Positions 14,552-23,021 of a DNA stretch of 41,883 nucleotides are shown one piece after another. Position numbers and translations under genes: made by a program. How positions within the stretch are numbered: the stretch's first letter is position 1; every line of letters begins with the position of its first letter. The DNA comes from CAZQYB01 sp964582985 (GTDB lineage Bacteria; Planctomycetota; Phycisphaerae; Sedimentisphaerales; Anaerobacaceae), in the NCBI GenBank assembly GCA_964582985.1, contig CAZOUM010000022.1:1-41883 (forward strand). Direction: 5' to 3'. Under the pieces are notes generated by a model. That model searched no databases. It was not told the origin of the DNA and saw only the letters and a list, made by a program, of their open reading frames with translations.

Positions 14552-14595
14552 TTGACTTCTTCTACAAATGTAGTAGAATTGTTCTACGATTGTAG
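14552..14595 (+). promoter_or_regulatory. Promoter and twin BlaI-type operators
   Basis: TTGACT (14552-14557) and TAGAAT (14574-14579) are 16 bases apart. Two dyads of the TACA-N-TGTA type, CTACAAATGTAG (14562-14573) and CTACGATTGTAG (14584-14595), cover the spacer and the start region. A bound repressor would block the promoter, so the blaI-like gene is probably autoregulated. Confidence 0.85.
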
Positions 14596-14609
14596 AAGGA
14601 GAAGATATT

Positions 14610-14990
14610 ATGAAACTGACCGAAGCAGAATGGCTGATTATGAATGCATTGTGGGACAAGTATCCGGCGACGGCGCGAGAGGTCTCGGGTCGGCTGCCGG
14701 CAGAGGTGAACTGGGCGTACACGACCATTAAGACGATGTTGACTCGGCTGGTGGAGAAAAGGGTCGTAACTGAAAGAAAACGCGGTAATACGAGCGTTTA
14801 TGAGCCAAGACTTTCTCGTCGGAAGGCACAAATCAGGGCGGTTCGGAGTCTGGCCGATGTGGCTTTTGACGGCGCTTTCGGGCCGTTGATGCATTTTCTG
14901 CTGGAAGAGGAAAAGCTGACAAGCAGACAGCGCAGAGAACTCGTCAATGTCCTGGCGAAGAATCATAAGGCGAAGGGAGGGCGGAAATGA
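14610..14990 (+). CDS. BlaI/MecI-family transcriptional repressor
   Basis: This 126-residue winged-helix repressor begins MKLTEAEWLIMNALWDKYPA and contains the recognition region NWAYTTIKTMLTRLVEKRVV and a C-terminal dimer helix (EEEKLTSRQRRELVNVLAK). In the family, the partner sensor leads to cleavage of the repressor near the linker. Upstream are two matching operators. The start is ATG 14610 after AGAAGGAGAAG. Its stop overlaps the start of the M56 gene (ATGA), so the two are translationally coupled. Confidence 0.93.
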   Translation: MKLTEAEWLIMNALWDKYPATAREVSGRLPAEVNWAYTTIKTMLTRLVEKRVVTERKRGNTSVYEPRLSRRKAQIRAVRSLADVAFDGAFGPLMHFLLEEEKLTSRQRRELVNVLAKNHKAKGGRK

Positions 14991-17900
14991 GCGAGCAAAT
15001 TAATAGTATGGCTGAAGTCTGGTGGGGCTGGATGTGGCCGATGTTGTGGCAGGTAGGTCTGCTGATTGCACTGGTTGGCCTGATAGATTTTGTTATGCGA
15101 AGGCGTGTCTGGCCGCAGGTCAGGTATGCGCTTTGGCTTTTAGTTTTGCTGAAGTTAGCTTTGCCGCCGGGGCTTGGGCTGCCCACCAGCGTCACTTCGC
15201 AATTACAGCCATTAGCGAGGGACAGCGTAAAAGCTCAACTATTTTCTGATGAGATAAGTGAGAGTGAGCACATAGAGGGGGATGTGCCTACAATGGCACT
15301 GGCGAGTGACGAAGCGGTAGGGGAGGGGGGTATCGGTGGTGAGGCATCGATTTCTATTGGGCAAGCAGTAGTTGCCGAGGAAACTGAAAAGGGCGGGGCA
15401 GAGCTTTGCCGGCGAGGTTATCTGATGCTGGGGTGGTTGTCAGGCGTGGTGATATTGGCGGGGTGGCTGGTGGTGAGGTTTCGGCAGTTGCGGCGGGCGC
15501 ATATAGGGAAATCAGGTTTGGTTGAGCTGCCTGAGTGGTTCGAGGAATTGGTGGCTGATGCGGCAAGAAAGCTGAAGTTGCGTCGGCTTCCTGAAGTGTC
15601 TTTGTCACGTGGTGTTGTTAGTCCGGCGGTGTTTGGGGTGTTCAGGCCGGTGCTGCTGATGCCGGCGGAGAACATCAGTCGGCTTTGCCGTAAAGAGATT
15701 GAGCACGTTTTGCTGCATGAGCTTGCGCATATTAAACGCGGTGACCTTAAGGTGCATGCGGTTTATATGGTGCTGCAGATAATGTATTGGTTCAATCCAT
15801 TGCTTTGGTTAGTTCGGCGGCAATTGCAGCACTTGAGGGAACTGTGCTGTGATGCAACGGTGGCGAGGATATTGCGGGAGAAAACAGCGGATTATCGCGA
15901 AACCATTGTTGAGACTGCGAGGCGATTACTTGCCAAACCGGTAAAGGTGGGAATTGGGTTGTTAGGTTTGTTTGAGGATTCGAGCCGGCTTTCGGTTCGG
16001 CTGAGGTGGCTGGAGAAGAAGACGTGGAAACAGCGCGGTTTGCGGATTGCGACGGTTTGTGTGGTTGTTGCGTTTATGTGCGTCTGCGTACTGCCGATGG
16101 CGGCGGCTAAGGAGAAGGACAAGGAAGCTGGTGGATCACTTGCAAAGACCGGTGGGGAAGAAAAGCAAAAGGAAGTTAGCAGCGGTGATAAGGCTTCGTC
16201 TCGCGCGTGGCATGTTATGCGTCAGTGGAATGCCGGGCCTTTATTGCTCGGTCTCACTCAGAAGCTGGGCAAGGTCATCGTGCCTTCGCGGCGGGATGAG
16301 AAGATATGGAAAGGGGTGAAAAAGGGGGGAAAGCTCAAGCTCAATATCGCAGTAGAAGGCGACGTGAGCGGTGAGATTTTTGTCGGGTTCTTCAAGGATG
16401 GCAAGTGGTCGGGTGAGCCGGTGCAGGTGCGGAGTTTTCCGGGGCCGGGGGAATACGTTGTGGAGAAACTCCCGGCGGGTAAGTTTCAAATTGGGGCGAT
16501 GACAGGTGCATCGCCGGTGGCAGATGCGCTGGGCGTTCAGCAGACGTGGCCCGAACCGATAGAGGTCAAGAGAGGACAGACTGCTGCAGCAAAGGTGCTC
16601 GTGTCGCCGGATTTTCGGCAACGCGCTTCAGGAGTGGATAATACTGAGGCCGCGAGGGCTTTTGTTGGCGAGTGGGACAAGATGAATCCGGATAACCTGC
16701 TGCAAGGGCGGGTGACCGGTCCCGACGGGAAGCCTATTCCATACGCTCAGATAGTTCTTCACGAGTACAAAACTAAACGCGCTTCGTATAGGATGCTGCA
16801 CAGCGGCACGGATGAGGAAGGTCACTTCTATCTTGACAAGATGGATTGGCCTTACCGGATTCAAGTGATATGGGATGAAAAGCTGCCGGAGGCGCTGGGC
16901 ACGCGGCAGCATTTTATCATTAAGAGGCGGGCGTTAAGAGGCCGACAAAAGGTTGACTTTAAGTTTGATGTGTTTCCACTCGGCACTGCGGTTCTCAAAG
17001 GTCGGGTTGTTGACCAAGATAATAAGCCTGTAGGCGAATTTCATCTTTTTGTCCGAACGAAAATTGACTGGAGTGACTGGCATAAAGATGCTGATGGTGA
17101 CTACCGAGTGACTTCGTATCGGATACCATTTATCTCAGAGGACGGCAGCTTTGAACTGTCGGGACTTCCGAGCGGTGTTTTTGAGGCGAGGGTGATACCT
17201 TTCAATGTCCAGGCTTATGAGTTTCATCAAGGTTTAGAAGTGGGGTTAGAGGATGGCAAGACTACGGAAGCTGAGCTGAGAGTGAAGGCGAAGAACGTTT
17301 TGTACGGCCGCGCGTTGTTTGAGGACGGGAAGACTCCGGCGGCCGACGAAATTCACATCATTGTTACGGTGGGGCGAGGTGGGCCCGGTAGGGGGGTCGG
17401 CGGTGTTGACTCGGATGGGTATTTTACCGTCCACTTTAATGACCGGGAACTTGAAGCCTTCAAAGCGGGGTGGTCCACAATTGTACTAATACGGAAAGAC
17501 AGTCGCCAAGTACTTGGAACATTTCCTGCTGGGCTGCTATCGGCGGAGCGGAGTAAGGCCGGCGTATTGAAGGTCCCGCGAGTTCCGCCAAAAGAAACGA
17601 AGGAATTCGGGACAGGTGACCCGTCAAAGTCTGGTATGTACGGCAAAAAGGTAGAGCCGTTTGAGCTCTTGGGAATTGACGGCAAAACGTATCGGCTCGC
17701 GGATTACAAAGGTAAAGTGGTGCTGTTGAATATCTTTGCGACGTGGTGCAGGCCGTGCTTTGCTGAGCTGCCGCACCTGCGGGAATTGAACAGTCAATTC
17801 GCAGACAAGGGGCTTGTAATCCTGGCGATATCACACAGGGAAATGCCGGGGGCCGTCGAGTCCTATGCCCGCAAACATAGTTTGCCGTACCCGGCGCTTG

Positions 17901-18094
17901 TCGACCGGAGGGGACAAGCAACGAACCAGTTTGCATATAGGCCGGGACAGGTGGCACTTCCTACAAATGTTCTGCTCGACCGGGACCACAAGATTGCGTA
18001 TTATGGTGCGGGCTTTGGTATCAGGACTTTCGACGAGATTAGAGAGACCGTGGAGAAATTACTCAGCGATGGGTCGGCAACATCCGGCGGCTGA
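14987..18094 (+). CDS. BlaR1-like M56 sensor fused to regulatory-like repeats and a thioredoxin domain
   Basis: This protein of 1,035 residues begins with membrane helices (about 18-38, 46-61 and 144-163). The zinc peptidase site H244-E-L-A-H248 follows, then LRELCCDATVARI with the third ligand, and a fourth membrane helix near 350-370. The part beyond (about 400-880) has beta-rich repeats similar to carboxypeptidase-regulatory domains (LLQGRVTGPDGKPIPYAQIV near 570, LKGRVVDQDNKPVGEFHLFV near 670). The C-terminus (about 885-1035) is a TlpA/AhpC-like thioredoxin with W920-C-R-P-C924. It lacks the beta-lactam-binding domain of classical BlaR1, so what it senses is unknown. It probably controls the repressor encoded just upstream. 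Confidence 0.9.
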   Translation: MSEQINSMAEVWWGWMWPMLWQVGLLIALVGLIDFVMRRRVWPQVRYALWLLVLLKLALPPGLGLPTSVTSQLQPLARDSVKAQLFSDEISESEHIEGDVPTMALASDEAVGEGGIGGEASISIGQAVVAEETEKGGAELCRRGYLMLGWLSGVVILAGWLVVRFRQLRRAHIGKSGLVELPEWFEELVADAARKLKLRRLPEVSLSRGVVSPAVFGVFRPVLLMPAENISRLCRKEIEHVLLHELAHIKRGDLKVHAVYMVLQIMYWFNPLLWLVRRQLQHLRELCCDATVARILREKTADYRETIVETARRLLAKPVKVGIGLLGLFEDSSRLSVRLRWLEKKTWKQRGLRIATVCVVVAFMCVCVLPMAAAKEKDKEAGGSLAKTGGEEKQKEVSSGDKASSRAWHVMRQWNAGPLLLGLTQKLGKVIVPSRRDEKIWKGVKKGGKLKLNIAVEGDVSGEIFVGFFKDGKWSGEPVQVRSFPGPGEYVVEKLPAGKFQIGAMTGASPVADALGVQQTWPEPIEVKRGQTAAAKVLVSPDFRQRASGVDNTEAARAFVGEWDKMNPDNLLQGRVTGPDGKPIPYAQIVLHEYKTKRASYRMLHSGTDEEGHFYLDKMDWPYRIQVIWDEKLPEALGTRQHFIIKRRALRGRQKVDFKFDVFPLGTAVLKGRVVDQDNKPVGEFHLFVRTKIDWSDWHKDADGDYRVTSYRIPFISEDGSFELSGLPSGVFEARVIPFNVQAYEFHQGLEVGLEDGKTTEAELRVKAKNVLYGRALFEDGKTPAADEIHIIVTVGRGGPGRGVGGVDSDGYFTVHFNDRELEAFKAGWSTIVLIRKDSRQVLGTFPAGLLSAERSKAGVLKVPRVPPKETKEFGTGDPSKSGMYGKKVEPFELLGIDGKTYRLADYKGKVVLLNIFATWCRPCFAELPHLRELNSQFADKGLVILAISHREMPGAVESYARKHSLPYPALVDRRGQATNQFAYRPGQVALPTNVLLDRDHKIAYYGAGFGIRTFDEIRETVEKLLSDGSATSGG

Positions 18095-18124
18095 TAGAAG
18101 GCAGATTACCGGCTCTATTTGTGG

Positions 18125-18955
18125 CTACTGCTGCCAATTAACATTTACCGGTACGGCAGAGACCGGATGGGTCTGCTCACTTTCACTCGGTTGCGGTGCA
18201 GGAGCCTGTGATGTTACAATCTCAAGATGAGGGTCCTGACCGCGTTTGCGGCACCACTTCGAATAAGCTTGTCTGCACGCTTTTTCTATTGTCGACTCCG
18301 ATTCCGCTCTTTCTTCCTGCTCAAATGTGGCGGTCAAGGGAGTAAGGTCAAGTCTCTGCGGTCCTGCAAGTGACCATATCGACTGCAGCGAAATGTTCTG
18401 CTCTTGCAAACTCTCAGCATCATCTTGGGTTTTCGTTTTGTCTTTCTTGATTGGTAATTCGAGCGATCCTCCGTAACGCCAGCTTATGACAAAGAAGCCC
18501 AGCGGCAGCAAAAGCAAGCCCCACGGACTAAAATTAGTACCGAACGATTTGCCTTTTCGCTTGAGAACACACTTACCCTTACCTCGTTTGGACACTTTTG
18601 CTTTTGCAAACGTAACTGTACACGGCTTGCAATCGCAACGCGCGTATCCGGGTGCGGATGCCAGAACGATTTCTGCGGGCCCCAACGGAATGTGCCATTG
18701 GCGCGGGACTATCAGTTTTCCTGCCTGCTTCTTTGTACGAAGGAAGGTCTTGGGCGTGACTTTCATATTCATGTCCACCGTGACGGGACAATCCAACCAG
18801 TTTGTGCACAACGCGTAGATATGAAACGGACTTGCCTGCCTTGCCGGCCCATCCGCCCAGAAACTTAATGAAACCTTCTTTGTATTAAAGACATCTTGCT
18901 TAAGGACCTTCTTCGTCAGAAAAGTATACCAGTCGAATACTTTTTGCTTAGCCAC
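18125..18955 (-). CDS. Hypothetical single-pass membrane protein
   Basis: This 276-residue protein starts with a soluble beta-rich region containing several prolines and a CDCKPC motif (about residues 107-112). A basic patch (KVSKRGKGKCVLKRKGKS) follows, then one membrane segment (about 143-160, PWGLLLLPLGFFVISW), and a charged tail rich in Glu and Lys. No family is recognised. The start ATG at 18955 is 147 bases downstream of the glycosidase gene (same strand). It converges with the M56 gene with only 30 bases between stops and no clear terminator. Confidence 0.65.
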   Translation of the reverse strand: MAKQKVFDWYTFLTKKVLKQDVFNTKKVSLSFWADGPARQASPFHIYALCTNWLDCPVTVDMNMKVTPKTFLRTKKQAGKLIVPRQWHIPLGPAEIVLASAPGYARCDCKPCTVTFAKAKVSKRGKGKCVLKRKGKSFGTNFSPWGLLLLPLGFFVISWRYGGSLELPIKKDKTKTQDDAESLQEQNISLQSIWSLAGPQRLDLTPLTATFEQEERAESESTIEKACRQAYSKWCRKRGQDPHLEIVTSQAPAPQPSESEQTHPVSAVPVNVNWQQ

Positions 18956-19102
18956 TTTATTCTCCTCTTACTAATATTTTCGATGTTCAAAAACCTTGTC
19001 ATGTGGAACTATATATTTCGGCAAATGCAGAAGGAATATTTAGCGACTATTTGTGCTGATAGAGCGTTTTCTTATATATTTCTCCAGAATCAGCCGGAGA
19101 AG

Positions 19103-21442
19103 TCAAGGTTTGAGGGGCTTTGAGGTGGCGAGTGCGATGGCGCGGCCCTGGTCGCCGACGGCACAGTAGAAATGATAAACGATGTCCCTGTGCTTAATCA
19201 TCCAGGGCTTGTGTGCGTATTTTTTGTCCCAGGGCTCGGAAGGCCCAATCAGGTCAGGGCCGTCCCACTTTGTCCAATTGACGAGGTCGTAGGAGCAGGC
19301 AAAAGTGTCAAAGGCCTTCGGCTTCCAAAAAGCTCCGAAATAGAACATGACCCAGACGTCGCCGATTTTGGTAATTTGCGGGTCGCCGGAGATACCTTTG
19401 AAGTTGTCGATTACGGGCTTGTCGCCGAAGCGCTTCCAGTGAATCATGTCGTTTGAGACGGCCATGCCGATTCTTTCAACACCGGTGGGTTTATGTTTGG
19501 CGTTGTAAAACATTACGAACGGATAACCCAAACTCTGGTCCTTATCCCAAATGATATTACTTTTATAGAGCTTCTTCGTTTCAAATTCGCGTGCATCCGG
19601 CTGGTAAGGGTGAAGGATGGGGTTTTCCTTTATTCGATTCCATTCAAGGGGTTTTGTCGGATTCTTTGTCCAGGCGATGCCGATAGCAAGGGGACCAGTT
19701 TCGTATCCCTTTAATGCACCGCCGATGTAAGAGAGCCAGTATTTTTCATCGTATTCTTGAAGTTTGTAAGAGCCGCCCCAGTTATGGTCCTGCAGAGCGA
19801 TGTAGCCGGCGACCTGGGTGCAGTCCCAGGTTTTTTCTTTTTTGAACTTGAGGATTTTGCCTAATTTTTTCCAGTTGATAAGGTCGATGCTTTGGGCAAT
19901 TGCCGTTTCGTAGCCGCTACCGTCAAAGATTATGTAAACCATGTACCATTTTTCTTTGTGCCGAAAGACACTGGGACAGTCAACTTTCTCGCCTGCTTTG
20001 CCTTTGAGTATGATGCCGTATTTGTAGGGAGTTTTGATTTGCTCATAGATTTTGGTCATCGTGGCCTTTGACACGGCTTTGTACGGCCGTGTTACTCTCG
20101 GAGAGCGTTGAACATCTGTCTTCCTGACATATATCAGTTCGAAGGCGTTTAGTATCGCTCTTCCGCCGTCCCGCGAAGGGCGAACACCGTCATGGACGCA
20201 ACAGCCCGCCTGATATACGATGTGCACGGACGAGCCGTCCGTTCGGAACTTCATTACCGACGGCATTAGGTCCTTATCGCGCGTCACCTGCTGCGGCTGA
20301 ACGTTGTGGGCGGTGTGGAGCGTGGTCACCGCGCCGCTACCATGCGGGCCAAGGGGACGCTTAGGCGGGAAATCCTCCTGGCCGTGATAGTCCCAGTATT
20401 CCGGCCGGGCGTTGACAAATTCGGTCTCTTCACCATCCCATCGGTCCGTGCCACGATATCGCTTCAGCAATTCCGCCAGCGACAAAGCCCTGATGGAAGG
20501 CATTGGCGGCTGGGGGTTCTCTGCAGCGCTGCAATCTATAAGGGTCGGGTCATCGGTGCCGGGAACTCTGATGCAGTTGAAGTGGTTGTGATAGCTCTTT
20601 AGGAGATATTCGCCCGCGGGCAGATTGTATACCGCCAGTATGATGTCGCCCCAGGGATTGTCGGGCCAGTCGCAGTTATACAGCCAACTGTTGCAGATGG
20701 GCCCGTGGTCGGGCGAACCGGAGGGCGGCAGACCGCCGGCCAAATGCCCTATCAGGCCGCAGACCTTCAAGGTCATGTGTCCCCCGCGAACGGTGCTCAC
20801 CATCATGTTAATGCCGGTGGCTGCGACATTTTCGAGCTGGACCGCCCCGTGGTCGTACATGTCGGCCCATCGCGGCGACACCCACGGCGTCCAGCCTTGT
20901 TTTATGGTTCCGGGAACCGGCTTGTCACTACCCCTCTCATTGTCCGGACCGCTCCATATCGGCAGGCCGAAATCGACCTTGAGATGGAAATTGTCCGGCT
21001 CAATTATGGTGTAGGTGTAGCTGCTTTTACCGGCCAGTTTCGCATTGGTGGGATTGGACAATGTCAGCACAATCGTTTCGTCTGGTTCCTGCACATCGTC
21101 TTGCACGATGGACAGGGTGATGTGTTTCTTCGTCTGGCCGGGACTGAAGGTCAAGGTTGCAGGCGGCAGGGCAAAGTCTGCGGCTCTGATGGCCGTGCCG
21201 CTGGTGACTTCGTAATCTACAGTTACCGTATGTTGCGAAGCGACCGACAGGCTGACCGGTATCTCCACAGGCAGGATGCCTTCCATGCCCCTGCCGCTGC
21301 CGACGTCAAACGCCACCACCGGCTTCGGACCATCAGTGTCCCCGCCATATGCCTGGACGACCAAGACCAAAGACACGATAAGAAAAGAACAGATTGGCCC
21401 CCAAAACGTGCCTTTGTCTTCGCTGGCTCCTGCTTTCAGCAT
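19103..21442 (-). CDS. Exported Calx-beta protein with glycosidase-type beta-propeller
   Basis: This 779-residue protein has a membrane-export segment (about 18-33) and a Calx-beta domain (about 42-147: VDYEVTSGTAIRAADFALPP, DDVQEPDETIVLTLSNPTNA). A middle domain opens FHLKVDFGLPIWSGPDNERG and is probably a lectin-like fold. The C-terminal half (about 470-779) looks like a five-bladed GH43/GH32/GH130-type propeller: D488 in KVDCPSVF, ETAIAQSIDLINWKKLG, SNDMIHWKRF, ISGDPQIT. It probably acts outside the cell on glycans; the exact family and substrate are not clear. It lies 18 bases from asnA. Confidence 0.75.
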   Translation of the reverse strand: MLKAGASEDKGTFWGPICSFLIVSLVLVVQAYGGDTDGPKPVVAFDVGSGRGMEGILPVEIPVSLSVASQHTVTVDYEVTSGTAIRAADFALPPATLTFSPGQTKKHITLSIVQDDVQEPDETIVLTLSNPTNAKLAGKSSYTYTIIEPDNFHLKVDFGLPIWSGPDNERGSDKPVPGTIKQGWTPWVSPRWADMYDHGAVQLENVAATGINMMVSTVRGGHMTLKVCGLIGHLAGGLPPSGSPDHGPICNSWLYNCDWPDNPWGDIILAVYNLPAGEYLLKSYHNHFNCIRVPGTDDPTLIDCSAAENPQPPMPSIRALSLAELLKRYRGTDRWDGEETEFVNARPEYWDYHGQEDFPPKRPLGPHGSGAVTTLHTAHNVQPQQVTRDKDLMPSVMKFRTDGSSVHIVYQAGCCVHDGVRPSRDGGRAILNAFELIYVRKTDVQRSPRVTRPYKAVSKATMTKIYEQIKTPYKYGIILKGKAGEKVDCPSVFRHKEKWYMVYIIFDGSGYETAIAQSIDLINWKKLGKILKFKKEKTWDCTQVAGYIALQDHNWGGSYKLQEYDEKYWLSYIGGALKGYETGPLAIGIAWTKNPTKPLEWNRIKENPILHPYQPDAREFETKKLYKSNIIWDKDQSLGYPFVMFYNAKHKPTGVERIGMAVSNDMIHWKRFGDKPVIDNFKGISGDPQITKIGDVWVMFYFGAFWKPKAFDTFACSYDLVNWTKWDGPDLIGPSEPWDKKYAHKPWMIKHRDIVYHFYCAVGDQGRAIALATSKPLKP

Positions 21443-21460
21443 TTCGCAAATCCGCGCTGT

Positions 21461-22591
21461 TTATTCTATGACGTGTATGTTTTTCTTTTTGCACATGTCC
21501 TTAAATATTTTTGGCCAGACGGTTGCGCTGACCTCTCCGATGTGGGCTTTTTTTAAGAGGAGCATAAAGGTTCGCGACTGTCCGATGCCTCCGCCGATGC
21601 TGAGCGGCAGCTCTTTATTGATGATTGCCTGGTGGTAGGGGAGCTTCAGGAAATCGAGCTGGCCTGAAAGCTCAAGCTGCTTCTTGAGGGTTTCGGCGTT
21701 TACGCGGATACCCATTGAAGTCAATTCGTGACGGCGTTTTGTGATGGGGTTCCAGACGAGGATGTCACCGTTTAGGCCGTGCATCGGTCTGCCGTCTTCG
21801 GAAGTTGTCTCTGTCACCCAGTCGTCATAGTCGGCGGCGCGCATTTCGTGGGGGTAGCCGTCCTTGAGGACCCATCCGATTCCGATGATGAAGGTGGCCG
21901 GGTATTCCTGCGCGATTGTGGTTTCGCGCTGCTTACGCGGCAGGTCGAGAAATTTGTCGAGTATGTCCTCGGCGTGAATGAATGTGAGCTCGTCCGGCAG
22001 GTCGGGATACTTGTCGGTCTTTAGCTGGGGGAACATTTGCTGGACGTGTATTTCCGCGCCTTTGAGGACCTTCCAGAGTTTTTCCACAACTTGCCTGAGG
22101 AACTTGAGATTTCGCTGCTCTTTGGTTATCGCGAGCTCCCAGTCCCACTGGTCGACGTAGGCGCTGTGGTCGTGGTCGAGGAAGTAATCCTTGCGCACAG
22201 CGCGCATATCGGTGAGCAGTCCTTCGCCGACTTCCATCCCAAACTGCTTCAGGGCGATGCGTTTCCACTTAGTTGCGGCCTGGACAACCTGTGCGTCGAC
22301 CGGGTTCTTGTCGTAGTCGTTTGAGATGTGGAACCCAATTGGCGTGCGTGAGCCGTCGCGGTCGAGCATGTCGTTTACGCCGCTCTCGACGTCCACGATT
22401 AGAGGGACGGTGACTCGAATCAGATTCAGCTCTTTGCAGAGATTCTCCTCGATGTAGTCTTTGACGGCGTAGGTGGCAAGCTGGGTTTCCTTTGGGGACA
22501 GCAGTGAGCTGTAATCCCGGGGGAGGATTTTCTCCAACTCGGCATAATCACCTATGCCGGGGCCGGCGAGGTCTGCTTTCTTGTCTGTCAT
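21461..22591 (-). CDS. asnA: Aspartate--ammonia ligase (asparagine synthetase A)
   Basis: This 376-residue cytoplasmic enzyme makes asparagine from aspartate and ammonia with ATP. Distinctive motifs are the MRAVRKDYFLDHDHSAYVDQ block followed by WDWE, and the C-terminal PLSIGGGIGQSRTFMLLL, typical of AsnA, a class II aminoacyl-tRNA-synthetase-like enzyme. It is about 45 residues longer than E. coli AsnA. The start is ATG 22591 with GGAGACATACT upstream. It sits between two glycosidase genes, an unusual context. Confidence 0.93.
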   Translation of the reverse strand: MTDKKADLAGPGIGDYAELEKILPRDYSSLLSPKETQLATYAVKDYIEENLCKELNLIRVTVPLIVDVESGVNDMLDRDGSRTPIGFHISNDYDKNPVDAQVVQAATKWKRIALKQFGMEVGEGLLTDMRAVRKDYFLDHDHSAYVDQWDWELAITKEQRNLKFLRQVVEKLWKVLKGAEIHVQQMFPQLKTDKYPDLPDELTFIHAEDILDKFLDLPRKQRETTIAQEYPATFIIGIGWVLKDGYPHEMRAADYDDWVTETTSEDGRPMHGLNGDILVWNPITKRRHELTSMGIRVNAETLKKQLELSGQLDFLKLPYHQAIINKELPLSIGGGIGQSRTFMLLLKKAHIGEVSATVWPKIFKDMCKKKNIHVIE

Positions 22592-22826
22592 AGTATGTCT
22601 CCTAAATGCTTTACAGAAAAGGCCCTGCAGAAGGCTGGATTGCCGGTAGCGGCAGTCTTGATGTTCCTGCAGCCTAACATTATATGGTTGTGTCTGTTAT
22701 TGGTGCTAAATCTTATAGTCGTGAGCGTAGATGTCAAGTTTCCTTATTTGGGAGAAAGGCGGGAACAGAACAGCTTTTGTGGCAATGGGGCGAGAGGCGG
22801 GTAAGTTTTTATTTTGGATTTTTTTG

Positions 22827-22855
22827 TTGACACGGTTACTGGTGGTTTGTAAAAT
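22827..22855 (+). promoter_or_regulatory. Near-consensus sigma-70 promoter
   Basis: TTGACA (22827-22832) and TAAAAT (22850-22855) with the ideal 17-base spacer. Transcription would start near 22862 and reach a terminator within about 60 bases. Confidence 0.8.
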
Positions 22856-22861
22856 AGCCGT

Positions 22862-22924
22862 CGATACACAGGAACCGGGCGTAACCGCAATTCCTCTCCC
22901 TCCGCCGCCCGGTCCTGTTTTTTT
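22862..22924 (+). ncRNA. Candidate small RNA with anti-Shine-Dalgarno loop
   Basis: This very short transcript unit consists of a few unpaired bases and a strong stem, CAGGAACCGGGCG (22869-22881) pairing with CGCCCGGTCCTG (22906-22917) with one bulged A, followed by seven U. The 24-base loop contains CCTCTCCCTCC (22893-22903), complementary to GGAGG-type ribosome sites. C-rich loops of this type are used by known trans-acting sRNAs to block translation, but the targets here are unknown. No ORF is present. Confidence 0.6.
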
Positions 22925-23021
22925 ATGCGCTGAGGACTTCGGTGGCAGATTTTGACTGACTGCCGCTTGTCGAGGAGGGCAGGGGTGTGGAATTCGGCAA
23001 TTATTGAAGGTTCGTGTGGGC

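Larger units (their letters stand above)
22592..23021. other. asnA-GH32 intergenic region
   Basis: The gap carries the plus-strand promoter and short terminated transcript described separately (22827-22924). The frames here lack ribosome sites. Both flanking genes are on the minus strand, so the small transcript is opposite to them. Confidence 0.5.
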
